A DNA stretch of 64,000 nt from Paenibacillus xylanilyticus (GCF_013359935.1 NZ_JABMCB010000177.1:124001-188000), one strand, 5' to 3'. Positions 8,844 through 18,031 are shown, numbered from the stretch's first letter. Made by a program: numbers and translations. The notes: a model not told the origin generated them from the letters alone.

Positions 8844-8951
8844 GAATTACTGTAAAATAATTGCCCGGTAAGAGTTCTGAGTTGGCTTATCCAAACGTGA
8901 CAACAAACTGCTCACCATATGTACATTTAAAAGCAATAGTAGTACAACAGA

Positions 8952-9704
8952 CTACTTTCCCCCTGGGTATATGAAAACATACGTGCTCTCGTCGGATAGC
9001 TCTTCTGAAAAACAAAAGTCTAACTGATCAAAGTTTCTGATATCCCTCACATCTGTAATCTGGCGCTCTGCCATATGCCGTACCATTTCGCCTCTGGCCA
9101 TCTTGGCACGGGTTGCCTTTTCAACAACCTTCCCATCGACCATTTGTCCGAAAACACAAGTGATAAACCGGGTTTCCTCTCTCAGAAAAGGCGTGATGTT
9201 TTTGCTATACTCTTTGGAAGCTAAATTCAGAATACAGTTGCTTTCCGACTGAAGCTGATCTGCTAATTTGCTGCCCCAAAATTGATAGAGGGAACTAAAC
9301 CCCGGACCTTGCAACTTGCCCTGCATCTCCAACCTATAGGGTGTAACTCCATCCGAAGGTCGTAACATGCCATAAAAACCGGATAATATGCGCAAATGCT
9401 GCTCCAGATACGCCAGTTCTTCCTGCTGAAAAACACCCGCTGCCATATATTGATACTGAATGCCTTCATAGGCGTAGATGGCTGGCGTAAGATTATCTTT
9501 TACATTCATTTTTCGAATCCGTTCCATGTTCTGTTCGGCGATTGCATCATTACACTTCCATAACGCCTTGAGCTCGTCATAGGATAACTTTTGGAGTACA
9601 CTCAACAGTTGTTCTGACTCGTTTATAAAACGCGGCATCTGCGCGCTGGTCATAAGATCGGTATCGATCTTCATCTTTTTGGCAGGTGATATGATAATTC
9701 TCAT
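8952..9704 (-). CDS. yaaA: YaaA family peroxide-stress protein (DUF328)
   Basis: 250 residues, the usual family length. It begins with the signature MRIIISPAKKM and contains LSGFYGMLRPSDGVTPYRLEM and LNLASKEYSK, all typical of YaaA. In E. coli the family lowers free intracellular iron during hydrogen peroxide stress and binds DNA; the precise biochemistry is still debated. AAGGATGG precedes the ATG. It is a single gene on the minus strand, convergent with the pectate lyase gene. The relic catalase 1.7 kb away concerns the same stress, but no link can be shown. Confidence 0.93.
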   Translation of the reverse strand: MRIIISPAKKMKIDTDLMTSAQMPRFINESEQLLSVLQKLSYDELKALWKCNDAIAEQNMERIRKMNVKDNLTPAIYAYEGIQYQYMAAGVFQQEELAYLEQHLRILSGFYGMLRPSDGVTPYRLEMQGKLQGPGFSSLYQFWGSKLADQLQSESNCILNLASKEYSKNITPFLREETRFITCVFGQMVDGKVVEKATRAKMARGEMVRHMAERQITDVRDIRNFDQLDFCFSEELSDESTYVFIYPGGK

Positions 9705-10043
9705 CGTGCTGATCCATCCTTAATCTACCGTTGTTTTTATCGTTATCCATTGTACAGGATTGGACAGGCGAATCCAATGGTGAAGCATATTTTCCTCTCT
9801 TGCCTTTGTAAAATAACATGGAACAAAACAGACTGTAGTATAGGTTACATTTCGAAATGAACAATCAATCGAACCCGCTTTGTCTGGCATAGGTCCTTGC
9901 TACTAGACAAAGAAAAAAACTTATCAATATGTTATTAGCTGAAGTTGGGCCCATATTCTCATGGTCACCATGAGCTGTTTTGTTATGATTATATACGATG
10001 TGTTTGAATTGCTATTTTCCAAAGAGAAAGGGTGCCGCTTTTT
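9705..10043. other. Divergent intergenic region
   Basis: About 340 A/T-rich bases between the divergently read yaaA and the secreted-protein gene. One inverted repeat (CTTTGTCT...AGACAAAG near 9881-9910) is followed by a run of A. No gene or recognised RNA was found; promoters for both neighbours must lie here. Confidence 0.4.
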
Positions 10044-10820
10044 ATGTTTGTTTTTCATTTACTGCTCGCTCTCGCACTGTTGGGCGGTTCGGGCAGCTCC
10101 AATGATGCCACATCTGCACAACTGGAAATCAATCCGTTACAGCCTCACCCTGCTGATTCTGAACTTGTTTTAGAATCCGGTTTAAAGCCTTTCCGGTCTG
10201 AACTAACCTACAAAGGACTTAAGCCAGATTATAATCCATTCGAGCAGGCCGCCAGCGATCTTCAGGACAAGCTTTTTGAAAGTGCACCATCTCCGCTTCT
10301 ATCTGAACCCGGAGATACAGGTACATTTGATTACGGCGGACAACTCAAGTTGTTATACGCTGTCCCTCTGAAGCAAAGTATTGAATTCGGACCATTAACT
10401 ATTCATATTATGGATGTTCAATTGTTAGAGGCTCGTGAGATTCCTGAGGATTCCCGAGAAAACATTTCTATTCTGAATCAAGAAGATATCGGTCCTGATA
10501 TGACTTATATCAAAATCATCTACAGTGTAGAAAATACAACGGATCAAAATATCGGATTTTACGGTTTGAATTCCATTCATCCGAACACGGGTTATCCCAT
10601 CTCAGCAGATCGTAATTTCATGAGGAAACCTTATGTTTATCATCAATATGACGGCGTAATCATGGATAATATGGGCTATGGTTTAGTATATACAGATGAC
10701 CCCGACAAGCTGGAATCCATTGAATTGGTTTTCAATAGAATCTATGACTACGACACCGGAGAAACCATTGTAGAGCCTACTTCGTTGAATATTCCTTTCA
10801 CGGTCCAAAAGCAATATTAA
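10044..10820 (+). CDS. Putative exported protein, unknown function
   Basis: 258 residues. A short hydrophobic N-terminus (FHLLLALALLGG) is followed by a flexible polar region rich in Pro, Ser and Glu (to ~100), then a beta-rich C-terminal domain with a DMTYIKIIYSVENTT strand recalling immunoglobulin-like domains of Firmicute lipoproteins (DUF4352/DUF5068 group, uncertain). The expected lipobox Cys after LLGG is Ser, so it would be secreted or membrane-held rather than lipidated. The ATG at 10044 has AAAGGG upstream; a GTG lies at 10032. It stands alone, and its function cannot be named. Confidence 0.65.
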   Translation: MFVFHLLLALALLGGSGSSNDATSAQLEINPLQPHPADSELVLESGLKPFRSELTYKGLKPDYNPFEQAASDLQDKLFESAPSPLLSEPGDTGTFDYGGQLKLLYAVPLKQSIEFGPLTIHIMDVQLLEAREIPEDSRENISILNQEDIGPDMTYIKIIYSVENTTDQNIGFYGLNSIHPNTGYPISADRNFMRKPYVYHQYDGVIMDNMGYGLVYTDDPDKLESIELVFNRIYDYDTGETIVEPTSLNIPFTVQKQY

Positions 10821-10876
10821 ACTGATATTTGCTTCAAATGCTAAGATATCATTTGTCCGCGATATAATAATGGTTA

Positions 10877-10928
10877 AACCCCAGCCACGTACCTGCAGAA
10901 GAGCAGCATACCATACACAGCTGGGGTT
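10877..10928. terminator. Bidirectional terminator
   Basis: AACCCCAGC pairs with GCTGGGGTT across a 34-base loop, between the convergent exported-protein gene and the sleB-like gene. Confidence 0.55.
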
Positions 10929-10970
10929 CCTTGTAAAACGTATTTGCTCTATTTAACGCCTCAACCTATC

Positions 10971-11801
10971 TCACTGCGTAAAATCATGCTGCCCAATGGT
11001 CAGCAACGTCGGCCTGCTTTTGCTCCATACGGAAGTAGCGATTTTCGGATTATAGTAGTACAGCGCCCCGTTCGTGGGGTCTGCACCATTTAGCGCCGCG
11101 CGAGCTGCGCGGTAGGACGTCTGCGTCGGCTTTTGATTAAACTGACCGTCGTCAATCGCAGTGAACTGCCCTTTCTGGAAAATCACCTTCGGAATGGAGG
11201 ATGGGAATGCGTCCGACTGCACACGATTCAAGACGACGGCCCCTACAGCAACCTGTCCTTCAAAGGATTCCCCGCGCGCTTCCCCGTGGATCAGCTTCGC
11301 CAACTGACGCAGCGTCTCACCTTCAGCTTTGGCCTTCTTGTTCAACCTGTTCAGTGTCGCCGGACCTGCAATCCCATCCGCACTTAGCCCCTGAGCTTGC
11401 TGGAACTTGCGTACAGCGCTTTTGGTAATGGAACCGTAATATCCGGTCAATCCCGCATTGAAGTATCCCAGATCACTTAATTGCTCCTGCAATTGCAGCA
11501 CATGCTCACTTTGAACGCCCTGCTCCAGTTTCTGTGCTCCCGCAGACGGAGCTGCCATCGTGAGACCGAGAGCCATCGCGAAGGCACCGAGAAACACACT
11601 GACTCGCCTTGCTCTTTTGCCAGCCTTTTTCCCCCTCTGATGAGTTACTGCCCGACTCACGGTGATAGGTTCCATATTTCCAGCACTTTTACATAATTCT
11701 AACCTATAAGCTTTAATCAGTTCATTGGCACTTTTTGTTCTACTCACATTATTCTTTTCATTCATTTTATTCGTTTGATCCATTTTACTATCGTTCTTCA
11801 T
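10971..11801 (-). CDS. Spore cortex-lytic enzyme-like hydrolase (SleB/CwlJ type)
   Basis: 276 residues. A long basic N-terminal region (1-72) precedes a hydrophobic segment ending near APSAGAQ, a peptidoglycan-binding domain (about 95-150, LQEQLSDLGYF and AVRKFQQAQGLSADGIAGPAT), and a Hydrolase_2 domain (about 160-276). The last has LIHGEARGE with the presumed catalytic Glu, and ALYYYNP. SleB enzymes depolymerise spore cortex during germination. The ATG at 11801 follows GGAGG by 11 bases. The ~70 residues ahead of the signal-like segment are unusual; an internal ATG at MEPITVSR would give a more normal leader. No ypeB-like partner is adjacent. Confidence 0.8.
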   Translation of the reverse strand: MKNDSKMDQTNKMNEKNNVSRTKSANELIKAYRLELCKSAGNMEPITVSRAVTHQRGKKAGKRARRVSVFLGAFAMALGLTMAAPSAGAQKLEQGVQSEHVLQLQEQLSDLGYFNAGLTGYYGSITKSAVRKFQQAQGLSADGIAGPATLNRLNKKAKAEGETLRQLAKLIHGEARGESFEGQVAVGAVVLNRVQSDAFPSSIPKVIFQKGQFTAIDDGQFNQKPTQTSYRAARAALNGADPTNGALYYYNPKIATSVWSKSRPTLLTIGQHDFTQ

Positions 11802-11949
11802 GATTTAATTAACCTCCATTATTCTGAGTCCAGACTCCATATCTTCCCCTGAACCCTCCCTTATGGACATCCCGAGTGTCATTATAGGATATAGCCAAAG
11901 TGCCGTCTATCGGACCGATGGAGCATGAAAAACAGGGCTTTGAATACAA

Positions 11950-11992
11950 CAAAAAGAGGTATGAGCCCATGGTCACGTCATGGTCATACCCC
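11950..11992 (-). terminator. Terminator of the monooxygenase/ABC/MFS operon
   Basis: On the minus strand GGGTATGACCATG pairs with CATGGGCTCATACC, and CTCTTTTTG follows. It lies about 90 bases after the MFS stop. Confidence 0.75.
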
Positions 11993-12082
11993 TTCTTGTA
12001 TCAACCTTCTGCCGCTTGTCCAACCCGTCATTTCCGTAGGCAGGCAGACCCGCACAAAAGTTGCGCTTGAATTTATTTACAT

Positions 12083-13300
12083 TTACTCAGCCAGTTCCTG
12101 ACCCTTGGTTTCCCGGCCGAGGAACAGCACAGCTGCTGCGCCAATCAGGATTGTCACGAAGAAAATCGTGAAAATCAGGCTGATTTCCACCTCACGCTGA
12201 ACCAGCATACCGACCATCAATGGAGCAAGCACGCCCCCGATGCGGCCTACCGATGTGGCAAGACCTACGCCTGTCGAACGAACCGAATCTGGATACAATT
12301 CCGGACTATACGCGTAGAGACCGCCCCATGCCCCCAGATTGAAGAAAGAAAGACAGATGCCTGCGGTGAGAATCGCCGCTTCGGTCGTCGCGAGCCCAAA
12401 AGCGATTGCGCTCACTGCCGTGAGTGTAAGGTAAACGACCAAGACGAATTTACGTCCGTACCGCTCGATAAAATAAGCTGCTGTGAAGTAACCTGGCAGC
12501 TGTGCCAAGGTCATGATCAGCACGTACTGGAAGCTTTTGACCAGCGTGAAGCCTTTGGCCATCACGACGGAAGGCAGCCACAGGAACATGCCGTAATACG
12601 AGAAAATCACCGTAAACCACAAGATCCAGAGCATGATGGTTGTCCGGCGATGCGGAGCAGACCAGACCGCAGCGACCTTCTCCCGGAACGTTGTCTTCCG
12701 GATGGTCTTGTTTTGCTTGTATCGCGGCGGGTCCTGAATGACACGGCGCAGATACAGTGCATAGAACGCCGGAACAGCACCAATGGCAAATGCAATTCTC
12801 CATCCGTATTCCGGGATGACGAAGTTGGCAATAAGCGCCGATACAATCCAGCCTCCAGCCCAGAAACTTTCCAGCAGCACGACAGCACGGCCGCGTTCCG
12901 CGGTTGGCATGGACTCCGATACCAGCGTGGATGCTACAGGCAGCTCTCCGCCGAGTCCGATCCCTGCAATCAGGCGCAGTACACACAATACGGCAAAGCC
13001 AGTCGCCAAGGCAGATAACCCGCTCGCAATCGTGAAGATGAGCAGGGTCCACATCAAGATGGCCTTACGGCCAAAACGGTCAGCAAGTGCACCTGCAAGC
13101 AGTGCACCCAGTGCCATACCGATGGAGTTGATACTGGTCAGCACACCGACTTGTCCGGGACTGAGGCTCCATTCCTTGGCGAGGGCCGCCACGATGAAGG
13201 AGATCATGCCGACTTCCATTGCATCAAACAGCCAGCTCATGCCGGCACTGAACAGCAGCTTGCGCTGCTTGGGATTCCGCAGCACTTCCAGTTTAGTCAT
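12083..13300 (-). CDS. MFS transporter, NiaP/YceI-like (sugar/aromatic acid porter type)
   Basis: 405 residues with 12 predicted membrane helices. The signature loop GALADRFGRKAILM lies between helices 2 and 3, RLIAGIGLGGELPVA is in helix 4, and the related loop YFIERYGRKFV is in the second half. The overall form resembles B. subtilis NiaP (YceI), a proton-coupled carrier of nicotinate and related acids; the substrate is not readable from sequence. It is last in the operon led by the SsuD-like monooxygenase, 112 bases after the permease gene, so it may import or export a substrate or product of that pathway. Confidence 0.8.
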   Translation of the reverse strand: MTKLEVLRNPKQRKLLFSAGMSWLFDAMEVGMISFIVAALAKEWSLSPGQVGVLTSINSIGMALGALLAGALADRFGRKAILMWTLLIFTIASGLSALATGFAVLCVLRLIAGIGLGGELPVASTLVSESMPTAERGRAVVLLESFWAGGWIVSALIANFVIPEYGWRIAFAIGAVPAFYALYLRRVIQDPPRYKQNKTIRKTTFREKVAAVWSAPHRRTTIMLWILWFTVIFSYYGMFLWLPSVVMAKGFTLVKSFQYVLIMTLAQLPGYFTAAYFIERYGRKFVLVVYLTLTAVSAIAFGLATTEAAILTAGICLSFFNLGAWGGLYAYSPELYPDSVRSTGVGLATSVGRIGGVLAPLMVGMLVQREVEISLIFTIFFVTILIGAAAVLFLGRETKGQELAE

Positions 13301-13412
13301 AACGATAGCTCCTTGATCTCTAAGTAGTCATTCTGACACTAAACCATTATTATGCAGAATGATCCAGAAATCAATGAAAAATACGCTCTTATACCCGCCA
13401 TCACTGAATAGC

Positions 13413-14234
13413 TCACCCCTTGAGTGAACCCGCTGTCAGACCTGCAACAAAATAACGCTGAAGCAAAATGAACAGCGCAATCATCGGAATGGCGGTCACC
13501 AGCACCCCGGTCAGCATCATCGGATAGTTGGTCACATACTCCCCGCGGAACTGCATGAGTGCCAGCGGTAACGTCAGCTTGGATTTGCTGCTGAGCATCA
13601 GCATCGGAATAAGCAGATCATTCCACACCATGACAAGCAGAAACGTAGCCGTTGCTGCGAGTGAAGGTGCGGCAAGTGGAAGCGCAATCCGTGTATAGAG
13701 CCGCCACTCGCTCGCCCCATCCATGCTGCCCGCCTCCAGAATTTCGGCATTCAGCATGCGCATAAATCCAGTCAGCATGAATACGGAGACAGGCATCAGC
13801 ATCGCGGCTGATACAACGATCAATCCTGTGAGACTGTCCGACCATCCTAGCGTACGCGTAAGGGAATAGATCGGCAGCATGCTGACCTGGGAAGGTACGA
13901 TAAGGCCCGCCACGAACAGGGCGAATACGATTTTGCCCACACTGCCGCCCCAGCGGACAATGGCATAAGCGATCATGCTGCTCAGCAGCAATTCAATCAC
14001 AACCGTACCCAGCGTCACGACAAGACTGTTGCCGAAATATTGCCACATCGGCTGATTGCGAAACATGCCCGTAACGTTATCCCACGTAAACGGGTCAGGC
14101 CAGCTGAATGGACTGGTGAAGAAGTTGCTGCTTGTTTTGAATGATGATACAAATACGAAGTACAGCGGCACGATGATCAGCATCGCGTACACCAACAAGA
14201 TCAGGCGATTGAACCATTTTAGAAACATATGCAC
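13413..14234 (-). CDS. ABC sugar transporter permease (MalG/CUT1 type)
   Basis: 273 residues with six predicted membrane helices and the cytoplasmic EAA loop (EAGSMDGASEWRLYTRIALP near residue 165) that docks to the ATPase. It pairs with the MalF-type permease 37 bases upstream and with the binding-protein gene. No ATP-binding subunit is encoded nearby, as is common for Firmicute CUT1 systems that share an MsmX-like ATPase, so energy supply from elsewhere is inferred. The context suggests a sugar or sugar-derived substrate. Confidence 0.9.
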   Translation of the reverse strand: MHMFLKWFNRLILLVYAMLIIVPLYFVFVSSFKTSSNFFTSPFSWPDPFTWDNVTGMFRNQPMWQYFGNSLVVTLGTVVIELLLSSMIAYAIVRWGGSVGKIVFALFVAGLIVPSQVSMLPIYSLTRTLGWSDSLTGLIVVSAAMLMPVSVFMLTGFMRMLNAEILEAGSMDGASEWRLYTRIALPLAAPSLAATATFLLVMVWNDLLIPMLMLSSKSKLTLPLALMQFRGEYVTNYPMMLTGVLVTAIPMIALFILLQRYFVAGLTAGSLKG

Positions 14235-14271
14235 TCCCTTCTGCCTCTTGTGCGAGACGAACGTTCCAGCA

Positions 14272-15144
14272 TCAATAGCTTACCCGGTCGGCACGCAGCG
14301 CCTTGAACTGCACGAACGTCAGCAAGGCCAGCAGAACCAGGAAGATCATCGAACCCGCAGAAGCGAGACCAAATGAATAGCTGCCAAAGGCGGTATGATA
14401 AATATAAGTAGTCAAAATTTCAGTAGCGTAGTTCGGGCCTCCGTCCGTCATGGTGAAAATGAGGTCAAATGCCTTGAACGATTGAATCGTTGTATAAGCA
14501 ACGACAATTGTAGCCGAAGGAGCAAGCAGCGGCCAGGTCACGGTACGGAATACCTGCCATTTGCTGCCGCCATCCATTCGAGCCGCCTCATAGAGCTCAG
14601 CCGGAATGCCTTGCAGACCCGCGATAAACACAATCATCATCTGTCCGGCATGTGCCCAGACCTGTACGGCTGCAATGGAGTAGATTGCGATTTTCGGATC
14701 ACCAATCCAATTTCGTGCAAGACTCTCCATGCCAGCTCCGTTCAGCCCATAGTTAATCAATCCAATGGATGGATCATACATAAAGGCCCAGATCAGTCCA
14801 ACCGATACGGAGGACAAAATGGCAGGGAGAAAATACAGCGCACGAAGTACGACACGTGTCTTGGTGTTTTTAACCAGCAACAGGGCCAGGACAAGTGAAA
14901 TAAAGGTTTGGGCAATAACCACCGTCAACATGAATTCAACGTTGTTGCCAAAAGCCTTGCGAAAGACGATGCTGCTGAGACTGTCCTTGTAGTTATCCAG
15001 CCCTACAAACGCATACGACGGGGATACCCCGTCCCAATCCGTAAAGGAGTAGAACAGCCCCGTCAATGTAGGAAATACGAACAGTCCCACGTACAGCAGC
15101 AACCCAGGTAACAGAAACAGGGATAGCTGAATACGGTTCTTCAT
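14272..15144 (-). CDS. ABC sugar transporter permease (MalF/CUT1 type)
   Basis: 290 residues with six predicted membrane helices. The EAA loop is YEAARMDGGSKWQVFRTVTW (near residue 188), and the N-terminus SLFLLPGLLLYVGLFVFPT is typical of UgpA/MalF-type CUT1 permeases. The gene starts three bases after the stop of the substrate-binding protein gene, so the two are translationally close. It forms the membrane channel together with the MalG-type subunit that follows. Confidence 0.9.
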   Translation of the reverse strand: MKNRIQLSLFLLPGLLLYVGLFVFPTLTGLFYSFTDWDGVSPSYAFVGLDNYKDSLSSIVFRKAFGNNVEFMLTVVIAQTFISLVLALLLVKNTKTRVVLRALYFLPAILSSVSVGLIWAFMYDPSIGLINYGLNGAGMESLARNWIGDPKIAIYSIAAVQVWAHAGQMMIVFIAGLQGIPAELYEAARMDGGSKWQVFRTVTWPLLAPSATIVVAYTTIQSFKAFDLIFTMTDGGPNYATEILTTYIYHTAFGSYSFGLASAGSMIFLVLLALLTFVQFKALRADRVSY

Positions 15145-15147
15145 CGC

Positions 15148-16422
15148 TTACTTCCCGATATGCTGATCAATGATCGCTTGTGCCTGCTTGGCGGCTTCTT
15201 CAGGGGAAGTCCCGCTAAGCACGGCCTGAATGGAGTTCGTGACAGCCTTCTGATTATCTCCGTTCAGGATGGTGAACCGCGGCTGGAACACGGTTTTTTT
15301 GCTCGCCCACTCTCCGGCAACCTGAAGCTCGGCAGAGTCGTACTTCACGTCATTTACGGTCACGTTTTGTCCCGTCGAGTTGGCATACTCCCCTGCCACT
15401 TCCGGTTTACTCAGAAACTCGACGAATTTCTTCGCTTCTTCCGGATGTTTGGACTTGCTGTTTACCGCGAGCATGAATGTTGTAGTATGAACCCCTTCAT
15501 ACTTCGCCTGGTCTGCACTTACCGTGATCGGTGCAAGCAGCTTCTGCTCCAGATTCGGGTTTTGCAGCTTGTTCTGAGCCAGCTGATAGGAACCACTTGC
15601 AAGCATCGCAGCCTTTTCCTGAATGAACAGCGCTCCCGCTGCCGGATCCTTGGTACCCAGTGCATCCTGCTGGAAGTAGCCTTTATCGTTCAGTTCCTTA
15701 ATCTGTGTGAGTGTTTTCACCCAAAACTCATCCGTCAGTTTCGCCTCTCCGGCTTCCACTTTGGTAAAAATGTCGTCACTCGGTGCATTATTCATAACCA
15801 TGGTGTTCATGAATTGACCCGGACCAATGTCCGCGCCGGCAAAGGCAATCGGGATAATGCCGTTGTCTTTCAGCGTCTGGCAGAGTGCCAGGAAACTCTC
15901 CCAGTCCTTCGGCGGCGTCAGTCCGTATTTTTCAAACAGTTTCACATTGTAGATTGGATCGTTGTAAACAAGCTGATATGGAATGGCAAACTGCTTGCCA
16001 TCCAGCTGGCCTGCCTCAATCAGCTTGGAGTTATAGGCAGACAGAAAGGATGAGCCTGTCAGGTCTGTGAACAATCCGGCTTTCGCGAAAGCTTCAAACT
16101 GTGCACCTGGGAAGGAAGCAAATACATCCCCTACTGAACCATCACTAATTTTGGATTGCACCGTGGATTGATACTGGTCGGAAGGAAGCGTCTGCATCTC
16201 CACCTGGATGTTCGGGTTTTCCTTTTCAAAGGCGTCAATGGTTTTGTTCAGCGCTTCTGCATCTTCACCGCGCCAGTGCATAAAGCTTATGGTAACTTTG
16301 CCTGAACCCGAGGAGCCGTTCTCTCCTGCTGCAGAATTATCCCCGCCCCCGCAGGCGGACAGCAGCAATGACATGACCAGCATACTGACCAGGGGAAGGA
16401 TTAATTTTTTATTTTTTCTCAT
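15148..16422 (-). CDS. Extracellular solute-binding lipoprotein (CUT1 sugar type)
   Basis: 424 residues. A lipoprotein signal peptide ends in LSAC, with the cysteine at about 24, followed by a Gly/Ser linker and a SBP_bac_1 fold. KVTISFMHWRGEDAEALNKT is the usual first strand and helix, and the body has the ligand-domain pattern FAIPYQLVYNDPIYN. It would capture the substrate outside the membrane for the two permeases downstream. The ATG at 16422 follows AGGAGG by nine bases; a TTG nine bases further upstream also lies in frame. The gene begins 30 bases after the monooxygenase stop. The ligand is unknown; a sulfonated sugar fits the context. Confidence 0.9.
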   Translation of the reverse strand: MRKNKKLILPLVSMLVMSLLLSACGGGDNSAAGENGSSGSGKVTISFMHWRGEDAEALNKTIDAFEKENPNIQVEMQTLPSDQYQSTVQSKISDGSVGDVFASFPGAQFEAFAKAGLFTDLTGSSFLSAYNSKLIEAGQLDGKQFAIPYQLVYNDPIYNVKLFEKYGLTPPKDWESFLALCQTLKDNGIIPIAFAGADIGPGQFMNTMVMNNAPSDDIFTKVEAGEAKLTDEFWVKTLTQIKELNDKGYFQQDALGTKDPAAGALFIQEKAAMLASGSYQLAQNKLQNPNLEQKLLAPITVSADQAKYEGVHTTTFMLAVNSKSKHPEEAKKFVEFLSKPEVAGEYANSTGQNVTVNDVKYDSAELQVAGEWASKKTVFQPRFTILNGDNQKAVTNSIQAVLSGTSPEEAAKQAQAIIDQHIGK

Positions 16423-16452
16423 GAAAGACAACCTCCTGAGTAAATGATTAAT

Positions 16453-17664
16453 TTAGGTATTGCTTAGCTGATGCTTTGCATTTCTCGTACTCCATTTGCT
16501 GCGAATAATCGGCATCACGGTCTGGCCGAAAATTTCGGCTTCTTCCAGATGCGGGTATCCTGACAAGATAAATGTGGTCACACCAAGATCGGCGTATTCC
16601 ATCAGACGTTCGGCAACCTGATCTGCCGTGCCTACGATAAGGATTGCCCCGCCGGAACGAACAACGGACAAGCCTGTCCACAGGTTTGGGCCAACCACGA
16701 ATTGCTGCTTCTCGGACAATTCACGAAGTTCATTCTGTCTGCGCTGGTTGGTTGCATCGGTCTCCGCAAAAGTTGCTTTGGCTTTCTCAATCGCTTCAGG
16801 TGGAACCTTGCTAATAATCTCCCACGCTGCCGCCCAAGCTTCTTCTTCGGTACCCCGAATGAGTACCTGTGCCCGCATGCCGTAACGCAGCTGGCGATCT
16901 TGCCCTGTTTCCTGTTTTACCTGTTCACGGATCACTTCAATTTCCTCAATTTGCTCCTGAATCCAGTCGTGCGGTTCCCCCCACATGAGGAACGTATCCG
17001 CATGTTCTACTGCAACTCTCTTGGCAATAGGTGAACTTCCACCCAGATAAAATGGCGGATAAGGCTTCTGTACCGTTTCAGGCATGCCTACCGGTCCTTT
17101 AAAATGGTAATATTGACCGTTAAACTCCTGATTATCATCGTTTGATGCTTCCGCGTCCGCTTTGGTACCACTTCCGGCAAATTCGGTCAGGTTCAGCCCG
17201 GTCGACTGGGTCCATGAACGCTTCATCACGTCCATATACTCACTCGCCCGTACATAACGTTCGTCATGGGCATGTGCCAGCGGATCTCCCAGTTCCTCCA
17301 GATCCCGAACTGAACTGCCTGTAACGACATTGATCATCGCGCGTCCACTCGACAGCTGATCGAGAGCCGCTCCCATCCGTGCGGCGAGCACCGGTGTAAC
17401 CAAGCCTGGCCGGATGGCTACAAGAGGACGCAGCGTTTGAGTATGGCTCATTACTGCAGAACCGACAACCCAAGCATCAAGACAGGCGCCACCGGTCGGA
17501 ATCAGTACAAATTCAAACCCTGCCGTCTCCGCTGTCTGTGCCACCTGAATCAAATAATCCAGGCTTGGTTCCCGTTCCGGGGCGACCCCAACATACTTTC
17601 CGTCTCCAGCCGTTGGCAAAAACCATCCAAATTTCAGTTCTTCCTGTTCGCTCACAAAAGTCAT
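16453..17664 (-). CDS. FMNH2-dependent alkanesulfonate monooxygenase family protein (SsuD-like)
   Basis: About 400 residues, a luciferase-like TIM barrel very close in layout to SsuD: FGWFLPTAGDGKYVG at the start, LIPTGGACLDAW (active-site Cys kept), SGRAMINVVTGS, PYPPFYLGGSS, NLWTGLSVVRSG with an active-site Arg, and a terminal LSGYPHLEE. SsuD oxidises sulfonates to aldehyde plus sulfite with reduced FMN. Two differences stand out: the SsuD motif R-x-H is MRAQV here (His replaced by Gln), and ~20 extra residues follow VMKRSW, hinting at another substrate. No flavin reductase lies in the window. ATG 17664 sits directly behind AGAGGA; GTG 17655 has better spacing. Confidence 0.85.
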   Translation of the reverse strand: MTFVSEQEELKFGWFLPTAGDGKYVGVAPEREPSLDYLIQVAQTAETAGFEFVLIPTGGACLDAWVVGSAVMSHTQTLRPLVAIRPGLVTPVLAARMGAALDQLSSGRAMINVVTGSSVRDLEELGDPLAHAHDERYVRASEYMDVMKRSWTQSTGLNLTEFAGSGTKADAEASNDDNQEFNGQYYHFKGPVGMPETVQKPYPPFYLGGSSPIAKRVAVEHADTFLMWGEPHDWIQEQIEEIEVIREQVKQETGQDRQLRYGMRAQVLIRGTEEEAWAAAWEIISKVPPEAIEKAKATFAETDATNQRRQNELRELSEKQQFVVGPNLWTGLSVVRSGGAILIVGTADQVAERLMEYADLGVTTFILSGYPHLEEAEIFGQTVMPIIRSKWSTRNAKHQLSNT

Positions 17665-17739
17665 TCCTCTCTGGTTATAAATAAAGTCCCATTTTAAAAA
17701 TAAGACTGACATCTGCGAAGTAGCGGGTCATGTGACGAA

Positions 17740-17795
17740 TCATTCTTCTGATAAAGGCGAGCGTTACACTTCTCCAGAATCGATTTCGCCCCCTT
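17740..17795 (+). repeat. Partial copy of the dispersed intergenic repeat
   Basis: GATAAAGGCGAGCG followed by CTTCT(C)CAG matches the right-hand end of the repeat seen at 1036-1161 and 36285-36417. The left half, with CCGATCGCTGTTAT and the hairpin, is missing. It lies in the long 5' leader of the monooxygenase operon. Confidence 0.4.
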
Positions 17796-17906
17796 CACTC
17801 CCTTTGCAATTATCAAACTGATTCTAAGACTGGGCCTAACTTTCTAATTATAATTTGCAAAATCATATAAATGCCGATTGATTAACTTGGTTTAATAAGT
17901 ATGGAC

Positions 17907-17935
17907 ATCATATCAATTGATTTGTCTGTGATCAA
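17907..17935 (-). promoter_or_regulatory. Promoter of the monooxygenase/ABC operon
   Basis: On the minus strand TTGATC (-35, 17930-17935) and TATGAT (-10, 17907-17912) are separated by 17 bases. The untranslated leader would be about 235 bases. Confidence 0.6.
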
Positions 17936-17976
17936 TGTCATTTTACGACAATTTGTTTTTGTCATTTTGTGGTCAA
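17936..17976. promoter_or_regulatory. Tandem candidate AraC-type operators
   Basis: TGTCATTTTACGACAA (17936-17951) and TGTCATTTTGTGGTCAA (17960-17976) are direct repeats whose starts lie 24 bases apart, directly abutting the -35 of the monooxygenase operon. This is the arrangement expected for an AraC activator. A third, inverted TGTCATTTT lies at 18044-18052 in the leader of the araC gene itself. Confidence 0.55.
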
Positions 17977-18001
17977 CTTACAGAAATAAGTCATCCTGAT
18001 C

Positions 18002-18031
18002 TTGAATATAAACAAAACCCACCTGTATAAT
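18002..18031 (+). promoter_or_regulatory. Promoter of the araC-family gene
   Basis: TTGAAT at 18002-18007 and TATAAT at 18026-18031 are separated by 18 bases. They lie about 60 bases ahead of the start codon and point away from the monooxygenase operon. Confidence 0.65.

Noticed and set aside
9881..9915. Inverted repeat CTTTGTCT...AGACAAAG next to a poly-A run
   Set aside because: It would need a T run on the 3' side to be a terminator. Read on either strand the run is on the wrong side, and no transcript is expected here.
12450..13052. 200-residue minus-strand reading frame rich in Cys and His
   Set aside because: It is an out-of-frame shadow within the MFS transporter gene.
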